Shown here in pieces: positions 17,462-26,226 of a stretch of 64,000 bases of DNA; positions within the stretch are counted from its first letter, which is position 1; every line of letters starts with the position of its first letter. Source of the DNA: Sphingomonas jinjuensis (GTDB lineage Bacteria > Pseudomonadota > Alphaproteobacteria > Sphingomonadales > Sphingomonadaceae). The notes below the pieces were generated by a model, which saw nothing but the letters and a program-made list of their open reading frames with translations, made no database searches and had not been told where the DNA came from. The position numbers and the translations under genes were made by a program. The stretch covers positions 186,001-250,000 of the forward strand of contig NZ_JACIEV010000006.1 in the NCBI RefSeq assembly GCF_014197105.1, in the 5' to 3' direction.

Positions 17462-18076
17462 ATGTCGACCGTGACCGCCGTGCCGCTGCGCCCGATCAAG
17501 CGCAGCTACCTCGTCTATCTGTGGGTCGGCATCATCCTGGCCTGCATCGGTGCGTTCGCGCTGGCGCGGCAGGGCGACGACTTCATGACACGCAACGCGC
17601 GCGCCAAGGGCGTCGTGACGACGCCGTCGGGGCTTCAGTATAAGGTGCTGGAGCCGGGCGCACCGGGCGCGGCCAAGCCGACCGATACCGACGTCGTGCT
17701 GGTGACCTATGAGGGCAAGCTGCTCGACGGCAAGACCTTCGACAAGTCCGAGCAGCCGACGCCCTTTCCGGTGACGGCGGTGGTGCCGGGCTTCTCCGAA
17801 GGCCTGAAGCTGATGCCGAAGGGCTCGACCTATCGCTTCTGGATCAAGCCGACGCTCGGCTATGGCGCCGAGGCGAAGGGGCCGATCCCGGCGAATTCGA
17901 CGCTGGTCTTCGACGTCAAGCTGATCGACTTCCTGCCCGAAAGCGTGCTGCGCCAGATGCAGCAGCAGCAGATGATGATGCAGGGCGGGATGCCGGGCGC
18001 GGGCGGCATGCCGCCGGGCGGCATGCCGCCGGGCGCGATGCCGCCGGGCGCGGGAGCGCCGCCGTCGGGCCGCTGA
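17462..18076 (+). CDS. Membrane-anchored FKBP-type peptidyl-prolyl isomerase
   Basis: The 204-residue protein has one transmembrane helix (about 17-36) and an FKBP domain (about 55-160) with GLQYKVLEPG, VTYEGKLLDGKTFD and FWIKPTLGYGAEAKG...IPANSTLVFDVKL. It is expected to face the periplasm and to catalyse prolyl isomerisation in envelope proteins. The C-terminal 40 residues are a Gln/Met stretch followed by repeats of GGMPPG, a low-complexity tail absent from classical FKBPs. It follows rpsU by 93 bases and ends at a terminator. Confidence 0.9.
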   Translation: MSTVTAVPLRPIKRSYLVYLWVGIILACIGAFALARQGDDFMTRNARAKGVVTTPSGLQYKVLEPGAPGAAKPTDTDVVLVTYEGKLLDGKTFDKSEQPTPFPVTAVVPGFSEGLKLMPKGSTYRFWIKPTLGYGAEAKGPIPANSTLVFDVKLIDFLPESVLRQMQQQQMMMQGGMPGAGGMPPGGMPPGAMPPGAGAPPSGR

Positions 18077-18101
18077 TCGGTTCGGACTTTGTGAGATGAG
18101 C

Positions 18102-18133
18102 AAGCGCCCTGGCTCGATAAGCCGGGGCGTTTT
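18102..18133 (+). terminator. Rho-independent terminator
   Basis: A 13-base stem (18102-18114 with 18120-18132, two G-T pairs) closes a 5-base loop and ends in four T. It begins 25 bases after the FKBP stop codon. Confidence 0.75.
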
Positions 18134-18319
18134 GCGTCGGATGGTGTTTGGCCAGGCATTTGTCGTTGCCCGATGCGGCCGACCGCCATGGCCACCCCGG
18201 CGACGGTCGGGGCCCAGCGGCGGGGCGGTCGTGGGACGTTAGTCGTTCACCAACGCCGTTCACCGCAACTGGGCCCCGGCCTTCCCCGGAGTGGGCAACG
18301 CGCAGAGTGCCCTCTGCTT

Positions 18320-19333
18320 CTAGAATTCCGCCTCGAGCGGGGTGCGCAGGCGCCGTAGCGCTTCGGTCAGTTTCGCCGGATGGGCGAGCCGGCGAGTGAC
18401 GAGGTCGATCTGCCGCTCGGCGATTGCCCAGTCTTCGGCCGAGCCCGCCAGCGGCCTCAACGAATCGCGCAACAGTTGGCGGAGTGCCTTGTCCTCCAGC
18501 GCCAGCTGGGGGGTTCCGTACCAGCTATGGCGGCACGCAGCGGCAAGCTCGGCGAAGAGGCGGCGCCGGTCATGAGACACCATCGCCGATGTGCCGAGGA
18601 AATCGAGCATCAGCCACAGCCGCAACTGCATCGGCGCGCGGAGCAGGAAGGCGTAGCGGTTGCGCAGCGCGGCCAGCCGGCGCCGGGAATCGGGGCCGTC
18701 GCGATTCATCTGGTTGGCGCCATGCAGCCGATGCTCGACCACCGCCGCGTCGACATAGGCGATGCCGCCGCCGTGAAGCGCGGCAGTGCCGGCGAGCCAG
18801 TCGAACGGCATCGGGTGGCCGAAGATCGCGGGGTCGATCCAGTCGCGGCGCACGATCATCGCATGCGCCGACACCATCGGCTTGAACAGCGAGCGCAGCG
18901 CCATCGCCGGATCGGGCGTGAGCCCGAGCCGGTCGAGCAATGTCCCGCCGAGCGGCGCGCCATCGGCGTCGATCAGGCTCGATGGACCGAATGCCAGCGG
19001 CCGATCGCCGATCGCGGCGAGCAGCAGGCGATTGCGATCATGATGCCAAATGTCGTCCTGGTCGGCGATCGCGACGAAATGTCCGCTCGCGTGCGCCAGC
19101 AATTCGCGCAGCCGCGTGCGCTGGCCGAGATTGCCGTGCGCCGGGATCAGGCGAACGCGAGAATCATGCCGCGCTGCGTCGAATAGTTGCGCGGCACTGT
19201 CGTCGGTCGACCCGTCGTCAATCGCGAGCAGTTCGAAATCCCCGTCATCCTGCGCGAGGATCGAGGAGAGCTGCGCCGCCAGATAAGGTCCGGCATTATA
19301 AACCGGCAGTAGTATGGACAGGCGGACAGGCAT
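18320..19333 (-). CDS. Family 2 glycosyltransferase
   Basis: The 337-residue cytosolic GT-A enzyme starts MPVRLSILLPVYNAG. It shows the nucleotide-binding AIDDGSTDDSA, the metal-binding ADQDDIW and a later EHRLHG segment, which puts it close to rhamnosyl- or O-chain-type transferases. ATG 19333 is chosen since the conserved strand begins at once; 80 more in-frame codons upstream do not resemble the family. It stands alone between terminators but lies beside a polysaccharide export cluster, for which it may supply one linkage. Confidence 0.88.
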   Translation of the reverse strand: MPVRLSILLPVYNAGPYLAAQLSSILAQDDGDFELLAIDDGSTDDSAAQLFDAARHDSRVRLIPAHGNLGQRTRLRELLAHASGHFVAIADQDDIWHHDRNRLLLAAIGDRPLAFGPSSLIDADGAPLGGTLLDRLGLTPDPAMALRSLFKPMVSAHAMIVRRDWIDPAIFGHPMPFDWLAGTAALHGGGIAYVDAAVVEHRLHGANQMNRDGPDSRRRLAALRNRYAFLLRAPMQLRLWLMLDFLGTSAMVSHDRRRLFAELAAACRHSWYGTPQLALEDKALRQLLRDSLRPLAGSAEDWAIAERQIDLVTRRLAHPAKLTEALRRLRTPLEAEF

Positions 19334-19617
19334 GGCGTCGCCATGCCATGCCGGTCGCCGGGTCGAAAGTGGTGGTAATGCACTGTGGCGTATTTGCCAC
19401 GGCATCAACCTATTGTTTACCACCCCCATGCGAACCGCGCCCTTGACGGAACCATTGTTTTGTCGCTTGCTTCTGGCGCGGGGAGGAAAGGTGTTGTCAT
19501 ACCCGGGCAGCATCTTTCCGCTTTGCGGTGCGAGCGCGCGCTGAGAGGTTGCCGCCGTCATTGTGCTGTGCAATAGGGCGGGGGCATACCCCGGAGTTTG
19601 AAGAAGGGAGTTCAGGG

Positions 19618-19863
19618 ATGAATGTCATGAAGAAGATTCTGGCTGGTGCCGCGGCGATGTCGCTGGTTGCCATGCCGGTTGCCGCCTCGGCGACCGACGC
19701 GAGCAAGCTGTCGCTGACGTCGTCGGCTCGCGCCGGCACCTCGGCGAAGGCCAAGAACGAGCTGGCCGGCGGTGGCGTGATCGTCGCCATCATCGCCGCA
19801 GCTGCGGTGATCGCTGGCATCATCATCGTTGCCAACGAAGACGACAGCCCGAACAGCAACTGA
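19618..19863 (+). CDS. Small secreted or membrane protein of unknown function
   Basis: The 81-residue product has a signal peptide (MKKILAGAAAMSLVAMPVAASA), a short Ser/Ala/Lys linker, and a hydrophobic segment (GGGVIVAIIAAAAVIAGIIIVA) before an acidic end NEDDSPNSN. A ribosome site (AAGGGAG) lies ahead. I do not recognise a named family; similar small proteins are common in sphingomonads. It sits between a glycosyltransferase gene and a polysaccharide cluster and has its own terminator, so it is a monocistronic unit. Confidence 0.75.
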   Translation: MNVMKKILAGAAAMSLVAMPVAASATDASKLSLTSSARAGTSAKAKNELAGGGVIVAIIAAAAVIAGIIIVANEDDSPNSN

Positions 19864-19886
19864 TCGGGTCCGTCCATCGGACAGGA

Positions 19887-19921
19887 GAAGGGCGTCCCGC
19901 GAGGGGCGCCCTTCTTCGTTT
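19887..19921 (+). terminator. Strong rho-independent terminator
   Basis: The stem GAAGGGCG/CGCCCTTC (19887-19894 with 19907-19914) has an extended GC-rich core and is followed by a T-rich tail. It lies 23 bases after the small secreted protein gene. Confidence 0.85.
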
Positions 19922-20049
19922 TGGGGGTTGGTTGGACGCAGGGATGTTTGGCGTAGGGGCTAGCTTGCGTACGAGCGAAATGGCTCCTGCCTGTCGAGGA
20001 TTGCGGTCGGACTGAGCGGGATTGAGCCTGACCGCGGCCTCCCCCAGCC

Positions 20050-20182
20050 CGTCATCCCGGCCCCTTCGGCGTCGCTCAGGACAGGCTCGAGCCGGGATCT
20101 AATTCGCGACGAGCGGGTCGGCTCATTGTTGATAAGTCGCCCGCTGAACCATGGATCCCGGCTCACGGCCGGGATGACGGGG
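20050..20182. repeat. Inverted repeat of CGTCATCCCGGC family
   Basis: Arms 20050-20100 and 20153-20180 each contain the word GTCATCCCGGC or its complement GCCGGGATGAC. The left arm is interrupted by the TCGGCGTCGCTCAGGACAGG insert that belongs to another repeat type. It is the main content of the 421-base stretch 19864-20284; the rest of that stretch is a terminator and a presumed promoter. Confidence 0.8.
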
Positions 20183-20284
20183 GTGGGGAAGGGTGGCCCT
20201 TCGTCACTCGCGTGGGCTTTTGCAGTTCGGCCCATGACCCACTCCCGTTGCGGAAATCGTGCGCGCCGCTTAGGGGCTGCGGGG

Positions 20285-21700
20285 ATGGCTATTCCTTCGA
20301 TGTCCAGCGGCCGGACCGCGGCGACGGAGCCGCGGGGGCCGCGCAGCAGCCGCGCGCCCTATTGGCTTTTCCTCGGCTTCATGGCGCTGGTGGCGCTGAC
20401 CGGCGGAACGTCGCGCTATGATTCCGTGACCCAGGTGCTGGTGCGATCGGCGGCACTCGCCGCGATGGCAGGGTGGGTGTTGCTGCCCGGATTCGGTCGG
20501 GCGGAGGCGATGCGCTGGCCGTTCGTCTTCCTGGCGCTGATCGCCACGACGATCGCGATCCAGCTGATCCCGCTGCCGCCCGGCATCTGGACGTCGCTGG
20601 CGGGGCACGAGTTCTACGCCAGCGTCTCCACCGCGGCCGGGCTGCCGGTGCCGTGGCGACCGATCAACCTGTCGCCGGAGCGCGGCTGGAGCGCCTTCTT
20701 CTCGCTGGTCGTGCCGCTGGCGACGCTGGTCGGTCTGTCGCGAATGAGCGAGCGGCGGCGGCTGATGCTGGTCCTGCCGCTGATCGCGCTGGTGCTGGTC
20801 AGCGCGGTGCTGGGACTTGGCCAGCTGTCCGGCGGTGCGTCGAGCGCGCTGCGCTGGTACGAATATAGCGACCCGTTCGCCGGCGGCTTCTTCGCCAACC
20901 GCAATCACCAGGCGGCGCTGCTGGCGATGGTGCTGCCGCTCGTCGCGGTATGGGCGATGGAGCGCCGCGAGGACGACGATCGCCAGCGGTATCGCGGCGC
21001 GATGGCGGCGGGGATCGGCGCCTTCGTGCTGCTGATGATCCCGACGACGGGGTCGCGCGCCGGCTTCGTCCTGTCGTTCGTGTCGCTGATCGGCGCGCTG
21101 GTGCTCGCCGCGCCAGCGATTCGCCGCTGGTATCGCCGCCTGCCGCGTCGTCGCCGGCGCACCGCGCTCGGCTTCGTCGCGGGTGCGGTGGTGGTGTTCG
21201 TGGTCGTCGCGGTCGTGTTCGGCCGCAACGATTCGCTGTCACGCCTGCAGGGGCTCGATGCGACGCAGGACCTGCGCGCGCGGACGCTGCCGACGGTGAT
21301 CCAGCTGACCGGCAATTTCTTTCCGATCGGGTCCGGGATCGGCTCGTTCGACGCGGTCTATCGCCGGTTCGAGCCGTTCAACCTGCTGTCGACCAACTAT
21401 CTGAACCTGGCGCACAATGATTTCGTGCAGGTGGTGATGGAGGCCGGCATCGCCGGCGCGGCGCTGATCGTGCTGTTCATCGGCTGGTGGTTGCTGCGCA
21501 CGGTCCAGGTGTGGCGGGCGCCGACCAGCGCGATCGTCCGCACGGGGCGCGCCGGATCGATCATCATCCTGCTCGCGCTGGCGGCGAGCGCGGTCGACTA
21601 TCCGCTGCGCACGGCGCTGATGATGATGGTCTTCACGATTGCCGCGGTGTGGCTGGAGCAGGCGGGGCGGACACCCAAGACGGCGCTGCTCACCGGCTGA
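20285..21700 (+). CDS. O-antigen ligase / Wzy-type polymerase family protein
   Basis: This is a 471-residue inner-membrane protein with about ten hydrophobic segments. The Wzy_C signature is visible: a long periplasmic loop, IPTTGSRAGFVLSFVSL and, further on, YLNLAHNDFVQVVMEAG. Such proteins polymerise or ligate lipid-linked glycans at the outer face of the inner membrane. The start is uncertain; ATG 20285 is chosen, with 20234 and 20300 as alternatives. It precedes the Wza-like and Wzc-like genes on the same strand, so a Wzy-dependent exopolysaccharide or capsule is likely. Confidence 0.82.
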   Translation: MAIPSMSSGRTAATEPRGPRSSRAPYWLFLGFMALVALTGGTSRYDSVTQVLVRSAALAAMAGWVLLPGFGRAEAMRWPFVFLALIATTIAIQLIPLPPGIWTSLAGHEFYASVSTAAGLPVPWRPINLSPERGWSAFFSLVVPLATLVGLSRMSERRRLMLVLPLIALVLVSAVLGLGQLSGGASSALRWYEYSDPFAGGFFANRNHQAALLAMVLPLVAVWAMERREDDDRQRYRGAMAAGIGAFVLLMIPTTGSRAGFVLSFVSLIGALVLAAPAIRRWYRRLPRRRRRTALGFVAGAVVVFVVVAVVFGRNDSLSRLQGLDATQDLRARTLPTVIQLTGNFFPIGSGIGSFDAVYRRFEPFNLLSTNYLNLAHNDFVQVVMEAGIAGAALIVLFIGWWLLRTVQVWRAPTSAIVRTGRAGSIIILLALAASAVDYPLRTALMMMVFTIAAVWLEQAGRTPKTALLTG

Positions 21701-21787
21701 CGCGTCCGGTCGGGCGGCTTTACGGGTCGGACCCCGGCCTGTATGCGCCGTTACGCTTAATCAATTCAGTAAAAATCAGGACGTGGA

Positions 21788-22501
21788 ATGTTCCGACGAC
21801 TGTTGCCGGTGATCCTGAGCGCGTGTGTGCTGGCAGGTTGTGGGGGACGCCACCCCCCGCTTGAATCGACGCCCGACCTGACCGTGACCAAGGACGTGGG
21901 CCTGCCCGCGCCCGACCGGCGCGACCTGGTGGCGCCCGATCGCGTGAGCCTGATCGGCCCGCTCGATACGCTCGGCATCGACGTCTTCAACGCGCAGGAC
22001 TTCTCGCGCGAGGTCGTCGTCGACGCCAGCGGCCGCATCGCGATGCCGCTGATCGGCACGATCGACGCCAACGGCAAGACCGCCACCGAACTCGCCAGCG
22101 AGATCACGGGCCTGCTGAAGGGGCGCTACATCCGCGATCCCGACGTCACCGTGAACATCAAGGAGTCGGTCAGCCAGGTCGTCACCGTCGACGGGTCGGT
22201 CAACAAGCCCGGCCTGTATCCCGTCACCAACCAGTCGACGCTGCTGCGTGCGGTCGCGGCGAGCGGTGGCTTGGGTGATTATGCCAAGATCAACGACGTC
22301 GTCATCCTGCGCACCGTCAACGGCAAGCGGATGGCGGGGCTCTACAACATCGGCGCGATCCGGCGCGGCATCTATGTCGATCCGCCGGTCTACGCCAACG
22401 ACGTGATCGTGGTCGGCGATTCGCCGGCGCGCCGCATGTTCCGCGATGCCCTGGCCGTGGCGCCGCTGCTCGTCGCGCCGCTCGTGGCGATCCTCAACTA
22501 A
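21788..22501 (+). CDS. Polysaccharide export outer-membrane lipoprotein, Wza/GumB type
   Basis: The 237-residue lipoprotein has the lipobox LAGC (Cys18). A polysaccharide-export domain (about 55-140, with IDVFNAQDFSREVVVDASGRI) is followed by a SLBB domain (VTVDGSVNKPGLYPV). It is shorter than E. coli Wza and of the GumB type. It ends with a hydrophobic stretch (LAVAPLLVAPLVAIL). It is separated by 14 bases from the Wzc-like gene, its usual partner in the export channel. Confidence 0.92.
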   Translation: MFRRLLPVILSACVLAGCGGRHPPLESTPDLTVTKDVGLPAPDRRDLVAPDRVSLIGPLDTLGIDVFNAQDFSREVVVDASGRIAMPLIGTIDANGKTATELASEITGLLKGRYIRDPDVTVNIKESVSQVVTVDGSVNKPGLYPVTNQSTLLRAVAASGGLGDYAKINDVVILRTVNGKRMAGLYNIGAIRRGIYVDPPVYANDVIVVGDSPARRMFRDALAVAPLLVAPLVAILN

Positions 22502-22515
22502 GGCTGCGCGGACCC

Positions 22516-24726
22516 ATGAACACCATCAACCCCGTCCGCCGCCTGGCGACCGCGTCGCCGACGATGGCGCCCGGCGACTTTCCCGCCGAGAACGCCGACC
22601 AGACGCCGTTCGTCCGCTATGTGATGCGGCTGGCCTTCCGCTGGCGCAAGGTGATCGGCACGATCATCGCCGCGTGCCTGTTGCTGGGCCTGGTCATCAC
22701 GCTGCTGATGACGCCGCAGTATACCGCGACGACGACGATCGAGATCGCGCGCGAAAGCGACCGGATCGTCAACATCCAGGGCGTTCAGTCGGACGCGAGC
22801 GACGCCGACCAGGAATTCTACCAGACGCAATACGGCCTGTTGAAGTCCAAGGCACTGGCCGAGCGGGTGGCGACACAGCTACGGCTGGTCGACGATCCCA
22901 GCTTCTTCCAGATGTTCGACATCAAGTCCGATTCGCCGATCTTCGCGACCGACGCGCGTGGCGCGCTGCCGCCGGGTAGCCGCGAAAAGCGGACCCAGAT
23001 CGCTGGCTCGCTGCTGCTGGCGAACCTGAAGATCGAGCCGGTTCGCGCGTCGCAGCTCGTCGAGCTGAGCTTCACCAGCCCCGATCCGAACCTGTCGGCG
23101 CGCGTCGCCAACGCCTGGTCGGTCAACTTCATCCAGCAGACGCTCCAACGCCGCTACGAAGCGACGTCCTACGCCCGCAACTTCCTCGAGAGCCGGTTGG
23201 GGCAGCTGCGCCAGCGCGTCGAGGAATCGGAGCGCAAGCTGGTCGGCTATGCCCGCGCCCAGCGCCTGGTGACGATTCCGAACAGCGGCACCAACGGTAC
23301 GCAGGGCGAGCGCTCGCTGGCGGCCGACGACCTGACGCTGCTCAACAATAATCTCGCCGAAGCTACCGCGGCGCGGATCCAGGCAGAGACTCGGCTGCGC
23401 CAGAATGGCGGCGACCCCAGTCAGTCGGCGGAGGCGCTGGGCAACAGCGCGATCGGAACGCTGCGCGCGCGTCGCGCCGATCTGGCCGGCGAGTACCAGA
23501 AGCTGATGCCGCAGTTCACCCCCGATTATCCGGCGGCGAAGGCGTTGCAGGCGCAGATCGCACAGATCGACCGCAGCATCGCGCGCGAGGAAAGCCGGAT
23601 CGGCGGGTCGATCGACCTCAACTATCGCCAGGCCAAGGCGCGGGAGGATGCGCTGCAAAGCCAGGTCAACAAGTTGAAGGACGAGCTGCTCGATTTCCGT
23701 CGCCGCAACATCCAGTACGCGATCTATCAGCGTGACGCCGACACCAATCGCCAGCTCTACGACGCGCTGTTGCAGCGCTACAAGGAGATCGGCGTGGCGG
23801 GCGGCGTCGGCGTGAACAACGTCGCGGTGGTCGACGATGCCGACGTGCCGGAGCGGCCATCGAGCCCGCGCCTGGTGCTCAACATGCTGCTGGCGCTGAT
23901 CAGCGGCTGTGCGCTCGGTGCGCTGGCGGCCTTCCTGCTCGAGCAGAGCGACGAGGCGATCGCCGATCCGACCGAGGTCGAGCGGATGGTCGGCCTGCCG
24001 CTGCTCGGCAGCGTGCCCAAGCTGTCGGATCGTACCCCGGTTGAGGCGCTGGGCGACCGCAAGTCGGACATGGTCGATGCCTATCTGGCGGTGCAGACCA
24101 ACCTGTCCTTCTCGACCGAGCGCGGCGTGCCCGCGTCGCTGGCGATCACCAGCACCCGGCCGGCGGAGGGCAAGTCGACGACCTCGCTCGCGCTCGCCGT
24201 GTCGCTGGCGCGTGCGCAGCGCCGGGTAATCCTGGTCGACGGCGACATGCGGTCGCCGTCGGTCCATCACCTGATCGGCACCGACCATAATCGCGGCCTC
24301 AGCAACTTCCTGGCCGGCGACGATGCGATCGAGCCGCTGCTCCACCGCGTCGACATGTTCGGCATCGCGGCGATGACCGCGGGTCCGATCCCGCCGAACG
24401 CCGCCGAGCTGCTGACCAGCGACCGGTTGAAGGTGCTGGTCGAGAAGCTGCTGGAAAGCTTCGACCATGTCGTGATCGATTCGCCGCCGGTGATGGGCTT
24501 GGCCGACGCGCCGCTGATCGCCAGCCGCGTCGAGGGCGTCGTCTATGCGGTCGAATCGCATGGCATCCGGTCCAGCCTGGTGCGCACCGCGCTCGGCCGT
24601 CTGGCCAGCGCCAACGCCCGTGTGCTGGGCGTCGTGCTGACCAAGTTCGAGGCGCGCCGCTCGGCGGGCTATGGCTATGACTACGGCTATAACTACGGCC
24701 GTGACGGCGTGCCGAAGAACCGCTGA
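22516..24726 (+). CDS. Wzc/ExoP-type polysaccharide co-polymerase and tyrosine kinase
   Basis: The 736-residue protein has a Wzz domain with N-terminal helix (about 46-68) and a second helix near 455-475. The periplasmic coiled coil lies between. The cytosolic kinase has Walker A RPAEGKSTTS, Walker A-prime VILVDGDMRSPS and Walker B HVVIDSPPVM. The C-terminus has a tyrosine cluster (YGYDYGYNYG), the autophosphorylation region that controls chain length in this family. It forms one unit with the Wza-like gene upstream. Confidence 0.95.
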   Translation: MNTINPVRRLATASPTMAPGDFPAENADQTPFVRYVMRLAFRWRKVIGTIIAACLLLGLVITLLMTPQYTATTTIEIARESDRIVNIQGVQSDASDADQEFYQTQYGLLKSKALAERVATQLRLVDDPSFFQMFDIKSDSPIFATDARGALPPGSREKRTQIAGSLLLANLKIEPVRASQLVELSFTSPDPNLSARVANAWSVNFIQQTLQRRYEATSYARNFLESRLGQLRQRVEESERKLVGYARAQRLVTIPNSGTNGTQGERSLAADDLTLLNNNLAEATAARIQAETRLRQNGGDPSQSAEALGNSAIGTLRARRADLAGEYQKLMPQFTPDYPAAKALQAQIAQIDRSIAREESRIGGSIDLNYRQAKAREDALQSQVNKLKDELLDFRRRNIQYAIYQRDADTNRQLYDALLQRYKEIGVAGGVGVNNVAVVDDADVPERPSSPRLVLNMLLALISGCALGALAAFLLEQSDEAIADPTEVERMVGLPLLGSVPKLSDRTPVEALGDRKSDMVDAYLAVQTNLSFSTERGVPASLAITSTRPAEGKSTTSLALAVSLARAQRRVILVDGDMRSPSVHHLIGTDHNRGLSNFLAGDDAIEPLLHRVDMFGIAAMTAGPIPPNAAELLTSDRLKVLVEKLLESFDHVVIDSPPVMGLADAPLIASRVEGVVYAVESHGIRSSLVRTALGRLASANARVLGVVLTKFEARRSAGYGYDYGYNYGRDGVPKNR

Positions 24727-24730
24727 TCCG

Positions 24731-25954
24731 ATGGCACCGGCGATGACCGCAGAGGATGAAGGCAAGGCCGGCGGCGGGCTCGGCATCAAGGCCGGGCTGG
24801 TCGTCCTCATCCTCGTCACCTTCGTGCTGATGGCGCGGGCGGGGATCAGCCTGTCGCTCGCCAACCGGTCCCCGGAATCGGCGTTGCGTGCCAATCCGTC
24901 GAGCGACGCGGCGGGTGCACGCGATGCGCTGCTGCGGGTCCAGCAGGATACGTCGAAGCGCGGGCGGGCGGCGATCCGCGCAACCAGCGCGGGAATCGTC
25001 CAGCGCGATCCGACCAACGTCGTCGCGCTGACCGCGCTCGGCCTCGCCACCGACGACGTGAAGCGCGCGCGCGCGATCATGGTGAAGTCGGACGAGCTGT
25101 CGCGGCGCCAATTGCTCGGCCAGCTGTGGCTGATCCAGGACGCGGTCGATCGCAACGACGTCCGCGGGGCGCTGGTCCATTACGACATCGCGCTGCGCAC
25201 CTCGCCGCGCGCCGCCGCGATCCTGTTCCCGGTGCTGGTCAACGCCACCACCGATCCCGATCTGCTGCCCGACATGGCGCGGATGCTGGCGCGCCAGCCG
25301 GCGTGGGGCGCGCAGTTCCTGCAGCAGCTGGCGCAGTCGAGCACCGACCTGCCCAATGCCGCGCGGCTGTTCCAGGCGCTGATTGCGCGCGGCGTATCGC
25401 CTGGCGGGCAGGCGCTGGTGACGCTGACGCAGCGGCTGGTCGATGCCCAGCGCTACGAGGTGGCGTGGAACCTCTATCGCAGTTTCCGCAAGGACCAGCC
25501 GCGCGATGGCGTGCGCAACGGCGACTTTGGCGACGATCCCTATTTCCCCGTGGCGTTCGACTGGCAGGTCAGCGAGAACCAGGCGGATCTGGCCGCCTCG
25601 ATCGACCGGATGGGCAGCAACGGCCGGCTGAGCTTCTCGGCCAGTTCGGGCACCGGCGGCGGCGCGGCGCGCCAGCTGTTGCTGCTCGATCCGGGGCAGC
25701 ACAGCCTGTCGGCGATCGCCTATGACATCGCATCGGCGGCGGCGCAGCGGCCGTATATCAACGTGATCTGTGCGGTGACCGGCGCCGAGCTGGGCCGGCT
25801 GGTGCTGCCGCTCGCGGGGCAGGGCGGCAAGCGGGCGATCGGCAAGATTACGGTGCCCGTCGGATGCCCGGCGCAGTGGCTGTACGTGACGGTGCCGGCA
25901 GCGGACTCGTTCGAGCCGAATACTGGGGCGGTGAGCCAGATCCAGGTGGATTGA
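24731..25954 (+). CDS. Unknown membrane-anchored TPR-like protein in exopolysaccharide operon
   Basis: The 407-residue protein has one transmembrane helix (about 20-40) and then an Ala/Leu-rich helical region (about 60-240) that looks like degenerate tetratricopeptide repeats. A C-terminal beta-rich part (about 255-405) with conserved-looking YINVICAV and WLYVTVP may bind carbohydrate. I do not recognise a named family. The gene starts 4 bases after the Wzc-like gene, so a role in assembly of the same polysaccharide is the best inference. Confidence 0.7.
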   Translation: MAPAMTAEDEGKAGGGLGIKAGLVVLILVTFVLMARAGISLSLANRSPESALRANPSSDAAGARDALLRVQQDTSKRGRAAIRATSAGIVQRDPTNVVALTALGLATDDVKRARAIMVKSDELSRRQLLGQLWLIQDAVDRNDVRGALVHYDIALRTSPRAAAILFPVLVNATTDPDLLPDMARMLARQPAWGAQFLQQLAQSSTDLPNAARLFQALIARGVSPGGQALVTLTQRLVDAQRYEVAWNLYRSFRKDQPRDGVRNGDFGDDPYFPVAFDWQVSENQADLAASIDRMGSNGRLSFSASSGTGGGAARQLLLLDPGQHSLSAIAYDIASAAAQRPYINVICAVTGAELGRLVLPLAGQGGKRAIGKITVPVGCPAQWLYVTVPAADSFEPNTGAVSQIQVD

Positions 25955-26029
25955 GGGCGGGGGCTGTTTCGTTCGGTTATGCGGGGACCGGCCCGGCATG
26001 ACGGAGAGGTGGCGTGTCGTCCTCTGCTT

Positions 26030-26143
26030 GCCCGTCATCCCGGCCTCGAGCCGGGATCCAGCTCACCTCCAGCAACTGACTGAATGATCAGTCTGAGTCG
26101 CTTGCCGCCCGATGGATCCCGGCTCAAGGCCGGGATGACGGGC
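26030..26143. repeat. Inverted repeat of CGTCATCCCGGC family
   Basis: Arms 26030-26061 and 26112-26143 are reverse complements with the GTCATCCCGGCCTCGAGCC type of sequence. The repeat fills the gap between the convergent ends of the polysaccharide cluster and the OPT transporter gene. I see no gene in 25955-26226. Confidence 0.85.
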
Positions 26144-26226
26144 AGGGGGAGCCTTGGCGTCCTTCATCGGGTGAGGATCGCGACAAGCTCAGGGCATTCG
26201 GTCGACAATCATCCGCCCGGCGCCCC

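Noticed and set aside
20126..20284. Longer N-terminus of the O-antigen ligase from 20126
   Set aside because: The extra residues are translated from the inverted repeat and are not membrane-protein-like.
22879..25155. Minus-strand open frame of 758 codons opposite the Wzc-like gene
   Set aside because: Shadow of Walker-motif-bearing plus-strand genes; no family features.
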